Origin: Oligoflexales bacterium
Lineage (GTDB): Bacteria; Bdellovibrionota_B; Oligoflexia; Oligoflexales; RGVZ01
Direction of reading: 5' to 3'
Length of the DNA stretch: 64,000 nt
NCBI GenBank assembly: GCA_947468665.1
Contig: CANILH010000005.1
Location: 1-64,000 of the forward strand
Every line of letters begins with the position of its first letter. Position 1 is the stretch's first letter. The notes under the pieces are model-generated. The model ran no database searches. It worked only from the letters and a program-made list of their open reading frames with translations, and was not told the DNA's origin. This document shows positions 9,707 to 19,635 of this stretch, one piece after another. The position numbers were made by a program, and so were the translations under genes.

Positions 9707-10441
9707 TCATGCTGGTTTTTTGTGCGCTGGTACCGCCAAAAAGCCTCCGCGGATCGTAAAAGATCGTAATTTAGTCACTTTTTCTTCGCCGAGACCCACG
9801 AATTCAAGCTCAGCCTGGTACTTGCCCCAGCTCTGCTTCCTACATTTATTGACGCGGAAAATAATATGATCCTCTTTGTGATCCAGCACCTGTTGAAGCT
9901 CATTAATAACAAGAGAGACCACAGCCCCTTCCAGGAAAAGGACGGAGGAAGTCACGACCACGCCAGTCTCGGAGACGTCGGTTGCCAATAGATCTGGCTG
10001 AATCGCCTCGATCTTATGCAGCTGCGCTTTAAAGCTGCAGTTTGCGCTGGAGTAGCGTTCTCCGCCAGAGTTGTTGCCCATGAGCTTGGTTATTTTTTCC
10101 AGAAGAGTGCCGGACAACACTGGCTTTACGATATAATCGCCCGCACCCATGGACACCGCGCGTTTCACGGTATCTGAGTCGCGCCGTGATGATACAAAGC
10201 AAATCTTTGGGTTAAATACCGGGTTCTGGGCTTTAACTTTGTCAAGAAACTCAAATGCCGTGACGTCACCAAGCTGGACATCAAGTAGCAGAAGATCAAA
10301 TGCGAAATCATGCTCGATGGCCGCCTCGACGCCTTTTTGCGAGCTGCTTACGCCGATTACTTTATGGCCGGCGCTCCGCAGCACCATGCATAAATAGTGC
10401 AGCAGCTCGTTGTTGTCCTCTATGACCATAATTGAAGTCAT
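9707..10441 (-). CDS. Response regulator with C-terminal PilZ-like domain
   Basis: REC motifs VIEDNNEL, LLLLDVQ, YIVKPV; C-terminal TDVSETGVVV. Confidence 0.75.
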   Translation of the reverse strand: MTSIMVIEDNNELLHYLCMVLRSAGHKVIGVSSSQKGVEAAIEHDFAFDLLLLDVQLGDVTAFEFLDKVKAQNPVFNPKICFVSSRRDSDTVKRAVSMGAGDYIVKPVLSGTLLEKITKLMGNNSGGERYSSANCSFKAQLHKIEAIQPDLLATDVSETGVVVTSSVLFLEGAVVSLVINELQQVLDHKEDHIIFRVNKCRKQSWGKYQAELEFVGLGEEKVTKLRSFTIRGGFLAVPAHKKPA

Positions 10442-10696
10442 GATCCATGCTCCATAATCTGTTCATCTGACGAATCAACTCAACCCATCCAGCCGGGGCG
10501 ATAAACTCAAGTGAATGATCGACACTTCATGGAAAATCTTGAGGAAAAAGAGCTTCGACTTCAAAGAAATAAGGATTCAGGAGCCAGAACGACCGGCTCT
10601 TAAAATAGCAATAAATACATATATTTACTTTGTCTCGCCGTTTATTTTCATCCCGACTTTAGTTTAGTCGCAGCCTGCCGATAGAGTGCTCTAACC

Positions 10697-11074
10697 ATGA
10701 AAACAGCGCATTTAAATTTTCATATCGTTGAGTCCGTCTGCCTTCAATTGCCGGACGAGGCGGCGCGCCTGTCGTTTTGGCGCGAGTCGCTTGGACTTTC
10801 ACTTGAGTCCCTTGAGAAAAGTATCGTTCGCATTGAAAAGGCCCTGGCCACCAGAGACGCGCCGAAGCTCGCGCAGGTCGCGCACAAAATAAACGGCACA
10901 ATTAGTTTTCTTGGCGGAAAAGAGATCAGTGAGCGGATGCTGGAGATTCAGGAAAACTGTTGGCAGGAAACCATCCTCTGGCCATTAAAAGATGAGTCTG
11001 CGATCCGCTCTGTACTGGCTGCGGTAGTCAACGAGATCAAAGAGGCCCGCGAGAAAGATCCCCTTGCCTCCTGA
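10697..11074 (+). CDS. Hpt (histidine phosphotransfer)-like protein
   Basis: AHKINGTISFLGGKEISERMLEIQ resembles the Hpt histidine motif. Confidence 0.6.
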   Translation: MKTAHLNFHIVESVCLQLPDEAARLSFWRESLGLSLESLEKSIVRIEKALATRDAPKLAQVAHKINGTISFLGGKEISERMLEIQENCWQETILWPLKDESAIRSVLAAVVNEIKEAREKDPLAS

Positions 11075-11091
11075 CCTTTGACCTCAATTCA

Positions 11092-11835
11092 TTATTCAAC
11101 CAGTTTTTTCTCAACAGGGCGCAATTTAAAAGGCGCATTAACGCCGCGCGCGCTCCCTTTGTTGGGGTCAGACTCAGTCACGAATAAATTATCCAATCGA
11201 GCGTGGCGAATCACCTTTTGCAACTCACCCCGAAACGACGACATTCTGACAAAACGCTCCCTCTGGATTCCCTGTCCCGGCTCTTTGATGTCCTTACCGC
11301 CTGTGGCGTGGATAATATCGGCTGAGTCTCGGTCATGAACCGCCTCAACAATCACGACATGGCCGCGGTAAACGAGCATGTCACCCGGGATGATATGACC
11401 CACAGTCGTCCCGACCTGTCGCAGGTGATATTTTTTTGCAAGGGCGTCAGGCGCAAGATCAAGCATCTGAGATGTCGTTATGTACGGGAAAGCAAGGCCA
11501 GCTTTAGTAAAAACCATCTGCGTAAAATGAGAGCAATCGAGGCTGCAGGAACCGCACGTGGGGCACTCCAAAAAGCGCTGTTTTGGGGCCGGGCGACGAT
11601 CCTCAAGACAGCTATTGCACTGATCGCAGGTTTTCGTGTCGCCAACCTTTGCTCCGCCGTAAACGTAAGAAACCTCCAAAGTCTCCAGCATGTCATCACC
11701 AGCGGTACGGATTTTGGCCTGAAGTGAAGACAATTCCCCGCCAAAGGCCAAACCTGGTGATAAATAAATCAATAAAAACATGATGTTAAAATATCCGCGT
11801 AGCATTTTCCGTCCCCGACTCAAATATATCTTCAA
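11092..11835 (-). CDS. NlpC/P60-like secreted cysteine peptidase with Cys cluster
   Basis: LDCSHFTQMVF catalytic-Cys region, downstream His (YRGHVVIVEAV), N-terminal signal sequence. Confidence 0.7.
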   Translation of the reverse strand: MKIYLSRGRKMLRGYFNIMFLLIYLSPGLAFGGELSSLQAKIRTAGDDMLETLEVSYVYGGAKVGDTKTCDQCNSCLEDRRPAPKQRFLECPTCGSCSLDCSHFTQMVFTKAGLAFPYITTSQMLDLAPDALAKKYHLRQVGTTVGHIIPGDMLVYRGHVVIVEAVHDRDSADIIHATGGKDIKEPGQGIQRERFVRMSSFRGELQKVIRHARLDNLFVTESDPNKGSARGVNAPFKLRPVEKKLVE

Positions 11836-11851
11836 GCTTCCGATATATTAG

Positions 11852-13513
11852 ATGAAAAATAGCCAATGGACTAGACTATGCAAGAGTGGGTTCTTTGTAC
11901 CTGCGGGTGCCGGCACAACCAAGGAGCACGGCTTGTCTGAGCACGATGATAAATCTCAAGCCCCGCCAAATGAGAGTGCCCAGCCCTCAGGGGACAGCTT
12001 TGTGCCAGGTACGTCTTCGGATAGGCCTGAACCAGTACGTAGTGATTATGAGTCCAATACGGCGTTTCACAAAGCCAATTTCAAGTTTAATTACTTTCGC
12101 GCGGCCCTTGCTGTTGAGATCTCACTAATTATCGCGGCGATCGTTTTCGCATGGACCTTTTGGCATATATGGTGTCCCGATGGCCTTGAGCAGTGTATGG
12201 GCAGTTCGAAACTCGCTCCTGCTCACTTCCTGCTGCTGTCGTTTGTCAGACCATTCCTGCTGACACCTCACGTCTTCGGCGCTTATCTGGCGGCACGAAG
12301 TTTCAGTGAGGGTGGCGCCATTTTGCTCTCGGCTCTTGCCAGCACACTCTCGACAATTCCAGTTTATGGAATCTTCTACCTGCTAGGAAAGAGTATCGTA
12401 ATACCTTGGATGAGTCGCAATCTACCCTCAACTCTCCGCCTGATCAGAACTCAGGACTACAAGTTGATTTTCGCAGCGCGACTCATTCCTCTGTTCCCGT
12501 TTGATCTGATAAGCTTCCTGGCCGGTGCGTTTAACCTGCGGCCATGGCGGGTTCTGGCGTTTACGTTTCTGGGGATTCTGCCTGAGTCGATCTTCCTGGT
12601 TTATATGTCGTCTCCCAAAGTGACTCTGCTTGGCTGGACGGTAAATGCCATCGGGTTGACCGCCTGTCTCATTTTGGGACCCTTACTCGTTTTCGAGTGG
12701 CAGAGCAGGCAACGGGGGCGAAGCCTCTGGAACACTATGATCGCGGCTTACAAAGAAATCATGGCCGAGGCCACCATGAATAATCAAATCGTGCGCCGCA
12801 ATAAAACCATCGACCCGAACAAAACCCCTGTGCTGCTTCTTTATGGTTTCTTCTCCTCTCAAAGATCCCTGAATGTCATTGAGCGTCAGCTGGTCGCCGC
12901 TGGTTTTGATGTCCTGAGCTTCAACCTGGGGGGTCTTTTTGGGACTTTTTTCACTCAAGGGGTAATGGAGTCTGCCGCTTTCATTGACTACAAGTTAAAG
13001 CGGCAGATGGATCGTCATGGATTCAAGAAAGTTCACGTGGTCGCCCACTCAAAAGGCACCCTTGTATCGTTCTGGTGGCTCCTCAAACTGGGCGGCAGCA
13101 AATACTGCGACAAAGTAATCGCCATGGCGCCGCCTTGCAGCGGGAGCTACTTCACCTATCTGGCTCTGGTGACACCACTGGCGTTTTTCTGGCGGGATGT
13201 ATGGCAGATGCGTCCGGGCAGCAGCTTCCTGAAATATCTGAAAGACAGCGTCGTTCCACCAAATCTAAAAATTTACTGTATGTACAGCGACGCCGACATG
13301 GTAGCCCGCGGCAAACTAGGCGTATTTACTCCACGCGGGGGCAGTGAGAATGTCACGAAGATCGCCATGAATGATCTAAGTCACTTTGACTTCCTGCTAA
13401 GACGGGAACCCATCAAAGAGGTCATAAAAATCCTGAAAGACGACGAGGAGACTAGCCGTCTTCTCGACGCTGAGGATGTAACTCCACTAAACCGCATTGG
13501 CGGAGACTATTGA
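11852..13513 (+). CDS. VTT/DedA-like membrane domain fused to alpha/beta hydrolase
   Basis: RLIPLFPFDLISFLAGAFNL VTT motif; AHSKG nucleophile elbow. Confidence 0.75.
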   Translation: MKNSQWTRLCKSGFFVPAGAGTTKEHGLSEHDDKSQAPPNESAQPSGDSFVPGTSSDRPEPVRSDYESNTAFHKANFKFNYFRAALAVEISLIIAAIVFAWTFWHIWCPDGLEQCMGSSKLAPAHFLLLSFVRPFLLTPHVFGAYLAARSFSEGGAILLSALASTLSTIPVYGIFYLLGKSIVIPWMSRNLPSTLRLIRTQDYKLIFAARLIPLFPFDLISFLAGAFNLRPWRVLAFTFLGILPESIFLVYMSSPKVTLLGWTVNAIGLTACLILGPLLVFEWQSRQRGRSLWNTMIAAYKEIMAEATMNNQIVRRNKTIDPNKTPVLLLYGFFSSQRSLNVIERQLVAAGFDVLSFNLGGLFGTFFTQGVMESAAFIDYKLKRQMDRHGFKKVHVVAHSKGTLVSFWWLLKLGGSKYCDKVIAMAPPCSGSYFTYLALVTPLAFFWRDVWQMRPGSSFLKYLKDSVVPPNLKIYCMYSDADMVARGKLGVFTPRGGSENVTKIAMNDLSHFDFLLRREPIKEVIKILKDDEETSRLLDAEDVTPLNRIGGDY

Positions 13514-13516
13514 GAA

Positions 13517-14542
13517 TCAGCGCTTCGGGCGGTTGTCCGGACGATTGCCTTGCGGGCGGTTACCCTGCGGTCCTTTATCCCTGGACCTGGCGTCTCTTTG
13601 GCGCTGGTCTTTTTGCTTTTGTTCACCTTCGCCCATCAAAAGCCCCAGATCGATATCCTCGGCCCATACCTCAGCCTCGCTCTCCATACCGTCCCTCTGA
13701 GGAGCGTGGGATCTTTCGACAACCTCTATTTCGGTCACTTTCGCCGTAAGCAGACGGCCATCCGCGGTCTCAAAAACCACCATCTGATTGAGGATATCAG
13801 TTTTAATCACGTTTCCGGAGTCACCGTCAGGCAGCATCCTGACCCGGGACTTCATTGCCGGCAACCTGCTACGCAGATCGACGTAGGCGTCATTCTCATA
13901 GGTCAGACAGCACAGCAGACGTCCGCAACCGCCAGAGACTTTATTTGGGTTAAGGGCGAGGTTCTGATTTTTCGCCATCTTGATGGAAACAGGAACAAAG
14001 TCCCTCAAAAAACTCGAACAGCAGTATTCACGTCCGCAGATACCAACCCCGCCGACCAGTTTGGCCTCGTCACGGGCACCTACCTGCTTCAATTCAACAC
14101 GGGCGCGAAGCGCTCCGGCCATGTCTTTGACAAGATCCCTGAAATCAACGCGACCGGGGGATGAGAAATAGACAGTAATTTTGTTGCCGCCCATCTGCGA
14201 CTCTATTTTCATAATACGCATATCAAGCTTCATGCTTTCAACCCGCGAGCGGGCGATACTCATGGCTTGCTCCTCAGAAAATTGGCCGGTTTCGTCAAGA
14301 TCCCGATCATTGGCCATTCTGATAACCGGCTTAAGCTCGGCAGATTCTTTCGCGCCTTCCTGCTGCATATCCATGCGCACTACGCGAGCCAGCGTCGCAC
14401 CACGCTCGGTATCAACGACGACATTATCCCCGACGCGGAGCGAGATATCGCCAGGTAAGAAGTCATAGATTTTTCCAGCGCGTCGAAACTGAACACCAAC
14501 CACATTTGTAAACGTCATAATACACCCTCTTCCCATTGACAA
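13517..14542 (-). CDS. PSP1-domain protein (RicT/YaaT family)
   Basis: GVGICGREYCCSSFL and GCGRLLCCLTYE cysteine motifs; next to holB-tmk. Confidence 0.9.
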   Translation of the reverse strand: MSMGRGCIMTFTNVVGVQFRRAGKIYDFLPGDISLRVGDNVVVDTERGATLARVVRMDMQQEGAKESAELKPVIRMANDRDLDETGQFSEEQAMSIARSRVESMKLDMRIMKIESQMGGNKITVYFSSPGRVDFRDLVKDMAGALRARVELKQVGARDEAKLVGGVGICGREYCCSSFLRDFVPVSIKMAKNQNLALNPNKVSGGCGRLLCCLTYENDAYVDLRSRLPAMKSRVRMLPDGDSGNVIKTDILNQMVVFETADGRLLTAKVTEIEVVERSHAPQRDGMESEAEVWAEDIDLGLLMGEGEQKQKDQRQRDARSRDKGPQGNRPQGNRPDNRPKR

Positions 14543-15546
14543 AGTCCAATGGACTCCGCCACCAATTGCGCGTTTAAAGTTATTTTACCAAAAACAGCGC
14601 GCCTGCGAATTTCTCTTAAAAGACGCCGCCTGTGCCGCGTCGCACGCTCACCATCTGACGATGACAAGCGATCCTCTGATTTAGATAACCGGTCCCGGTT
14701 AAGCTTTGACAACTCCCACTCAACCGCCCCCAGAAGCTCTGGCACCCTCACCTTCTGAACCCGGGCGAGATCAGAGGCGGCCTGCAGAGCCCGCGAAGGA
14801 CTGGTCGCGGTCACAAGACTATGGACACTGTCACGAAGTAAGTGACTATTTTCAGACGAGTCGGTTATTTCACGCCAGATCATTCCAGGACTAAATCCAA
14901 GCCGAGTCGCCCACATCCTGAGGTCATCGTCAGTTCCGGTTTCTTGTCCAGAGGACTCAAGAATCACGCGCATCCATTTGATCACCGTGTCGCGGGGGGG
15001 AAGCTTGACCTTCCAACGTAGGCAACGCCCCCTGACCGTCGCCGGCAGCCCAAGTGGCCTGCTCGTTGTCATAATAATTCTGGCTTGTTCAGGAGGCTCT
15101 TCAAGGGTTTTAAGCATTCTGTTAGACGCCTCAAGCGTCATCTTGTCCGCGTTCATAATAACTCCGACACGAAATCCTCCTGGACTAAGCATATCGAAAA
15201 ATCCCCGCATCGTCTCTACGTCCGCGGTTTTTATTGACTCTGTACCCATATCAAGAATCATTACGTCAGGATGAGTACCTGACAGAACCTCAATACAGCT
15301 CCCGCATTGCCCGCATGCTTTTTTGATGGCAGACGCCTCGTTACAAAGCAAGCGCGCCACCATCCACGAGGCTAGATGCCGTTTTCCAAGTCCCTCGCGA
15401 CCTTCCAGCATGACAACAGGATGCATCCGGCCACTATCCATGACCTGAATAAGTTCAGATTTGGTCTGCTCAACACCCATCAATTCGCGCCAGTCGAGTC
15501 GACCGGCATCAGCGCTTTTTTTAGTTTTGGGAGTTACAGCTTCCAA
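14515..15546 (-). CDS. holB: DNA polymerase III delta' subunit
   Basis: LEGREGLGKRHLA, CGQCGSC zinc module, SNRMLKTLEEPPEQARIIMTT. Confidence 0.88.
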   Translation of the reverse strand: MEAVTPKTKKSADAGRLDWRELMGVEQTKSELIQVMDSGRMHPVVMLEGREGLGKRHLASWMVARLLCNEASAIKKACGQCGSCIEVLSGTHPDVMILDMGTESIKTADVETMRGFFDMLSPGGFRVGVIMNADKMTLEASNRMLKTLEEPPEQARIIMTTSRPLGLPATVRGRCLRWKVKLPPRDTVIKWMRVILESSGQETGTDDDLRMWATRLGFSPGMIWREITDSSENSHLLRDSVHSLVTATSPSRALQAASDLARVQKVRVPELLGAVEWELSKLNRDRLSKSEDRLSSSDGERATRHRRRLLREIRRRAVFGKITLNAQLVAESIGLCQWEEGVL

Positions 15547-16181
15547 CGTCGCTCCAATTCCGCGCAGGCGTCCTGAAGGACTTTTTCCGGCGGCAGCGAC
15601 GCGTCCAGAATATAAAACCTGGCGGGGTAAAATCCAGCCAGTTTACGAAACGCCTGACGAAGTCTATCCAATACCTGATGTCCGGCCTGATCATATCTGG
15701 CGACATCGTCACCTTTAGGATCCGCACCGCGGGCTCCAATACGCCCAGCGGTAATAGTTACGTCGCAATCAAGTAAAAATGTCAGGTCCGGCTCTAAGCC
15801 CCCCGTCGAAAACTTTATTAATCGCTCGACCTCATTGATCCCCACACCGCCAAAAAGGCCCTGATAGACCCGGGTAGAGTCCGCGAAACGGTCACACAAA
15901 ACCCACTGTCCTGAGGTCAATGCCGGTTTTATCACTTTTGCGACGTGCTGCGCACGGGCAGCGCAAACCAGCAATGCCTCGGTTTCAGGAGTAATGTCTT
16001 CCCCGGCGGGCGGTGATTTAAAAACGCGCCGGATCTCATCTGCAATTGGAGTCCCACCCGGTTCCCTGGTCTGGAGAATCTGAACTCCACGGGTATCGAG
16101 CCATCGGACAAGCCCACTTGCGAGAGTTGATTTGCCAACCCCCTCGCCGCCTTCAAGTGTTATAAATCGTGCCTGTGTCAT
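15534..16181 (-). CDS. tmk: Thymidylate kinase
   Basis: FITLEGGEGVGKSTLA, TREPGGT, CDRFADST. Confidence 0.95.
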   Translation of the reverse strand: MTQARFITLEGGEGVGKSTLASGLVRWLDTRGVQILQTREPGGTPIADEIRRVFKSPPAGEDITPETEALLVCAARAQHVAKVIKPALTSGQWVLCDRFADSTRVYQGLFGGVGINEVERLIKFSTGGLEPDLTFLLDCDVTITAGRIGARGADPKGDDVARYDQAGHQVLDRLRQAFRKLAGFYPARFYILDASLPPEKVLQDACAELERRWKL

Positions 16182-16438
16182 ATCTTTGCCTGTCCCATCA
16201 GGGACTTTTCATATTGTGTAGTGTCTTATAACAACACGAAAACACCCTTGTTACAACATGAAAAACACCCCCCTTTTCTCTTTTATTTCAGGTGATTGCG
16301 CTATGTTTTAGCATTCCATTTTAGGGTGGCAGCCGCATCACTACCTTGATATTTGCCCTATAGCTCCGATAGACGAAGGCGGTGTCATCGAATCCAAGCG
16401 TCGAAAAACACCGCCCTAATTGGAGAAACACCAGAGGC

Positions 16439-18295
16439 ATGTCAGTCAAGTCATACATACTCGGTCAAGTCGTCGCCCGTGGCGGCATGGCGGAAGTCTA
16501 CCGCGGACTACAAGTGGGTCAGGATGGCTTTCGACGCCTCGTTGCCATCAAACGCATTCTGCCACACCATGCCCAAAACGCTGAATACACCGAAATGTTC
16601 AAAGATGAGGCACACATTGGTCAAAGGCTTCAACATGCAAATATCGTAAAGGTTGAAGGCTTTGACATCATCGATGGATCAGCGTCAATCGTCATGGAGT
16701 TTGTCGATGGATCAGACCTGAGAGCTCTACTGGCCGCTACTGAAAATAAAAAAGCACCAAGTGGTATTAAAAACTTCGTCCCCGCGGGGCTCTGCGCCTA
16801 TATCACCGCCGAGGCGGCACGCGGCCTTCACTATGCGCACACAAGACGTGATGATGTCTCGGGTAAACCACTCAATATAGTCCATCGTGACATGTCGCCC
16901 CAGAATCTATTGATTTCCTGGGAGGGTGAGGTCAAGGTAACTGATTTCGGTATAGCCGCCGCCGACCGCGATTTCAAGCAAACCGAAACCAAGGCCGGTA
17001 TCGTCAAGGGTAAATACTCGTATATGAGCCCCGAGCAGATCAGCGGCAAAAAATGCGACTCACGCACTGATGTGTTTGCCCTCTGCGTTGTACTTTGGGA
17101 AATGCTCGCGATGCGCCGCCTGTTTATCTCAGACAACGAGATAGACGTGATTGAGATGGTACGCCATTGCAAGATTCCATCACGCCTTCGCGAACTGAAT
17201 CCGTCTGTCACAGAGGAGCTTGAGATGATTGTTTTGCGCGGCCTGGCCAAGGATCCGCGCAAACGTTACGAGTCCATGGATGCTCTCGAGAAAGTTCTGC
17301 GCGCTTATCTCACCAAATCCAAAAGTACAGCCTCCGCCAGTGATCTTGCGGCGTTTGCAAAGGATATTCTCAAGGAACGACGAGAGGCCAGCCAGGAGGA
17401 GATGCGAAAAATTCTCACGTCCGCCAACCAGCCGGCGGCCAGCCAAAAACAAACACCCCATCAATCCCTGGAACTTGCCCTCGACACGACACCAGCCAAT
17501 GGGCGGTCACACCTTGTTGTTGGTCGAAGCCGCCTCGGCGCGCCAGGGCAGCAAACACCTGATGGCACAGTTAGTCAGACTCCTCATGTGTCACAAAGAT
17601 TTTCGCGTGGTCCGGCGCACAATCAAACTAGTGGACCCCGCAGGGCATCGGGATTTTCACAGCTTCACAGGCAGCCAAACCAGGCAACCAATACGCTAAC
17701 CTGGTTCGCGGCTCTGCTGACACTCACTGTGATCGGCGGCGCGCTCTTCAAAAAACACAGCAATGCCGCAAAACAGGCTCTCGCGCTCACAATTCGGTCA
17801 ACACCCCAACCAGTTCGGATCAAAATCAATGACCGCGACGCGGCTGGGGGGCGATTCCTGGCATCACCGGCCAAAATCCATCTCGATCCCGGACTGAACA
17901 GCGTGGAAGTGTCAAGGCCTGGCTACAAAACAGAAAAGCAATTAATTAATACAGAAGAAGGAATGCCCAAAACCCCTCCGTCATTCAGGCTCAAACCTAG
18001 CGCGCAGTTCGCGCCGGTGAGAGTTGAGTATCGCGGACAGGAGCCGGCCACTATTTCTATTAATGAAGGGTTCATCAGGCAGGCAGTCACGCCCCAACAG
18101 CCGATTTTCCAGATTCCAGATATGACGAGCGGCGTACCCGCCGACCTCATAGTCATCAACTCTGAACGTACAATACTGTTTCGCTGCGGCTTTACTCCGG
18201 CTAACTCCACTGAAAAACGCCCCGTAATCGTTATCGTCGACGCGAAATCCGGAAAATGCGTTGTCTCAGGAACATCCGCGAAAGGAGACCGATGA
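16439..18295 (+). CDS. Serine/threonine protein kinase with C-terminal TM and PEGA-like domain
   Basis: HRDMSPQNLL, VTDFGIA, SPEQ; start chosen at MSVKSYILGQVVARGGMAEVY. Confidence 0.9.
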   Translation: MSVKSYILGQVVARGGMAEVYRGLQVGQDGFRRLVAIKRILPHHAQNAEYTEMFKDEAHIGQRLQHANIVKVEGFDIIDGSASIVMEFVDGSDLRALLAATENKKAPSGIKNFVPAGLCAYITAEAARGLHYAHTRRDDVSGKPLNIVHRDMSPQNLLISWEGEVKVTDFGIAAADRDFKQTETKAGIVKGKYSYMSPEQISGKKCDSRTDVFALCVVLWEMLAMRRLFISDNEIDVIEMVRHCKIPSRLRELNPSVTEELEMIVLRGLAKDPRKRYESMDALEKVLRAYLTKSKSTASASDLAAFAKDILKERREASQEEMRKILTSANQPAASQKQTPHQSLELALDTTPANGRSHLVVGRSRLGAPGQQTPDGTVSQTPHVSQRFSRGPAHNQTSGPRRASGFSQLHRQPNQATNTLTWFAALLTLTVIGGALFKKHSNAAKQALALTIRSTPQPVRIKINDRDAAGGRFLASPAKIHLDPGLNSVEVSRPGYKTEKQLINTEEGMPKTPPSFRLKPSAQFAPVRVEYRGQEPATISINEGFIRQAVTPQQPIFQIPDMTSGVPADLIVINSERTILFRCGFTPANSTEKRPVIVIVDAKSGKCVVSGTSAKGDR

Positions 18296-18933
18296 TGTCT
18301 CCTGCTAACAGAAACCTGCTGCTGCTGATTTTGAACGCGACCGTATGGAGCCTCAACGCGCTGACCTATAAAGGCAACATCCGACTCAACGCGAGGTCTG
18401 GCGTTCCGGTGACCATTGATATGGAGCCCGGGCGCGCGCGCCTGACTGTCGATGGAAAGGTGTGGGAGAACTTCGGCATCACCGATGGCTGGATACAGTC
18501 TCCGGCTATCGTCAGGCTTCCTGCGGGTCAACACAAAATGCTGCTTGAGCGCACTGGTTATGCGCCCCATTCATTCAAGGTCCTCGTTTCAGAGGGAGAT
18601 CATTTGCAACTCAAAATGGCCATGGAGGCCCTGGAAGGTTCTAACCACGGCGCGGAGATTATCGGCGAAGGTCCAGACAGCGATTCCATCATCGCCAAAC
18701 TTGACGATGGCATGGAGGAGGGTCTACTTCCCATCAGAGCCGATGATCTCACCGCGGGTCATCACTCGCTTGCGCTAAAAATCAGAGGCCTTGAGGGACT
18801 CCGGGCAAAGCCTTACACATGCGTCTTTGACATAACCCAGACCGACATCAGCGTGATCACTAAAATAACGGTCAACAAAACCGGCAAAAAACTAAAAGTC
18901 ACAGGCTGTAAACGCCTCAAAGAAGTCCATTAG
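18294..18933 (+). CDS. PEGA-like exported protein, kinase neighbour
   Basis: N-terminal signal; VDGK...LPAGQHKMLLERTGY PEGA-like; overlaps kinase stop. Confidence 0.6.
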
Positions 18934-18942
18934 ATTCCCGTG

Positions 18943-19635
18943 CTACTCACCGTGAACGTCACCAGAAACGCCTGCCCTGAGAGCCCGCGCCCCAGCTGGA
19001 ACACCAAGAAATCGAGTCGTCGCCAGCCACGCCCCACGAACCTGATCCCAAACCGCGGATAAGCTTGACGACTCCCCTTCAAGAATGCTCGCGTCGGATT
19101 TAAGCGCCATCCGATCCCAGTCGAGAAACGCAAGCCCCTGACGCACATCACCCCGACCACCGTAGGATCGCAGAATCGGGCTGTGCTTATGGAGATTCTC
19201 AACAAATGAAAGCCAGTCCCGGCGTTTCTCCAGAACATCCGTCTCCGAGAGGTTATCGGCCGTTACAACTGTGATCATATCCCGGGCTTTCCCCCGCCAC
19301 ACGTCTCGTTCGATTGCCTGCAACGAGCGTTCATCCATATCAAAGCTCAAAAAGTCATCTATTGAGACTCTCCGCACTAGAATACCGGACCTCGACAAGA
19401 CCTTAGCGAGGAAGCTGAAAATTGTGTCGTCATCAGACACAAGTAATAATATTGTGCCAAACTTTTGGACTTCAAAGTCCACGGTCTCATCACCCATGAA
19501 ATCCCACATGATCGTCGGAACTTCGGCGTTTTTCAAAGAGTCAAAAATATCGTTAACCTTCATAGCGGCATTATCGATCACTTCGCGACCACTTCGCTGC
19601 CATGTCTGCTGACCAGAATTAGCCTGCTCATTCAT
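18943..19635 (-). CDS. Hypothetical protein overlapping SulP gene
   Basis: ORF overlaps upstream sulP stop by 4 nt. Confidence 0.65.
   Translation of the reverse strand: MNEQANSGQQTWQRSGREVIDNAAMKVNDIFDSLKNAEVPTIMWDFMGDETVDFEVQKFGTILLLVSDDDTIFSFLAKVLSRSGILVRRVSIDDFLSFDMDERSLQAIERDVWRGKARDMITVVTADNLSETDVLEKRRDWLSFVENLHKHSPILRSYGGRGDVRQGLAFLDWDRMALKSDASILEGESSSLSAVWDQVRGAWLATTRFLGVPAGARALRAGVSGDVHGE

Noticed and set aside
13550-14164. 204-aa + strand ORF antisense to PSP1 gene
   Set aside because: Shadow ORF opposite conserved cysteine motifs of the PSP1 protein.
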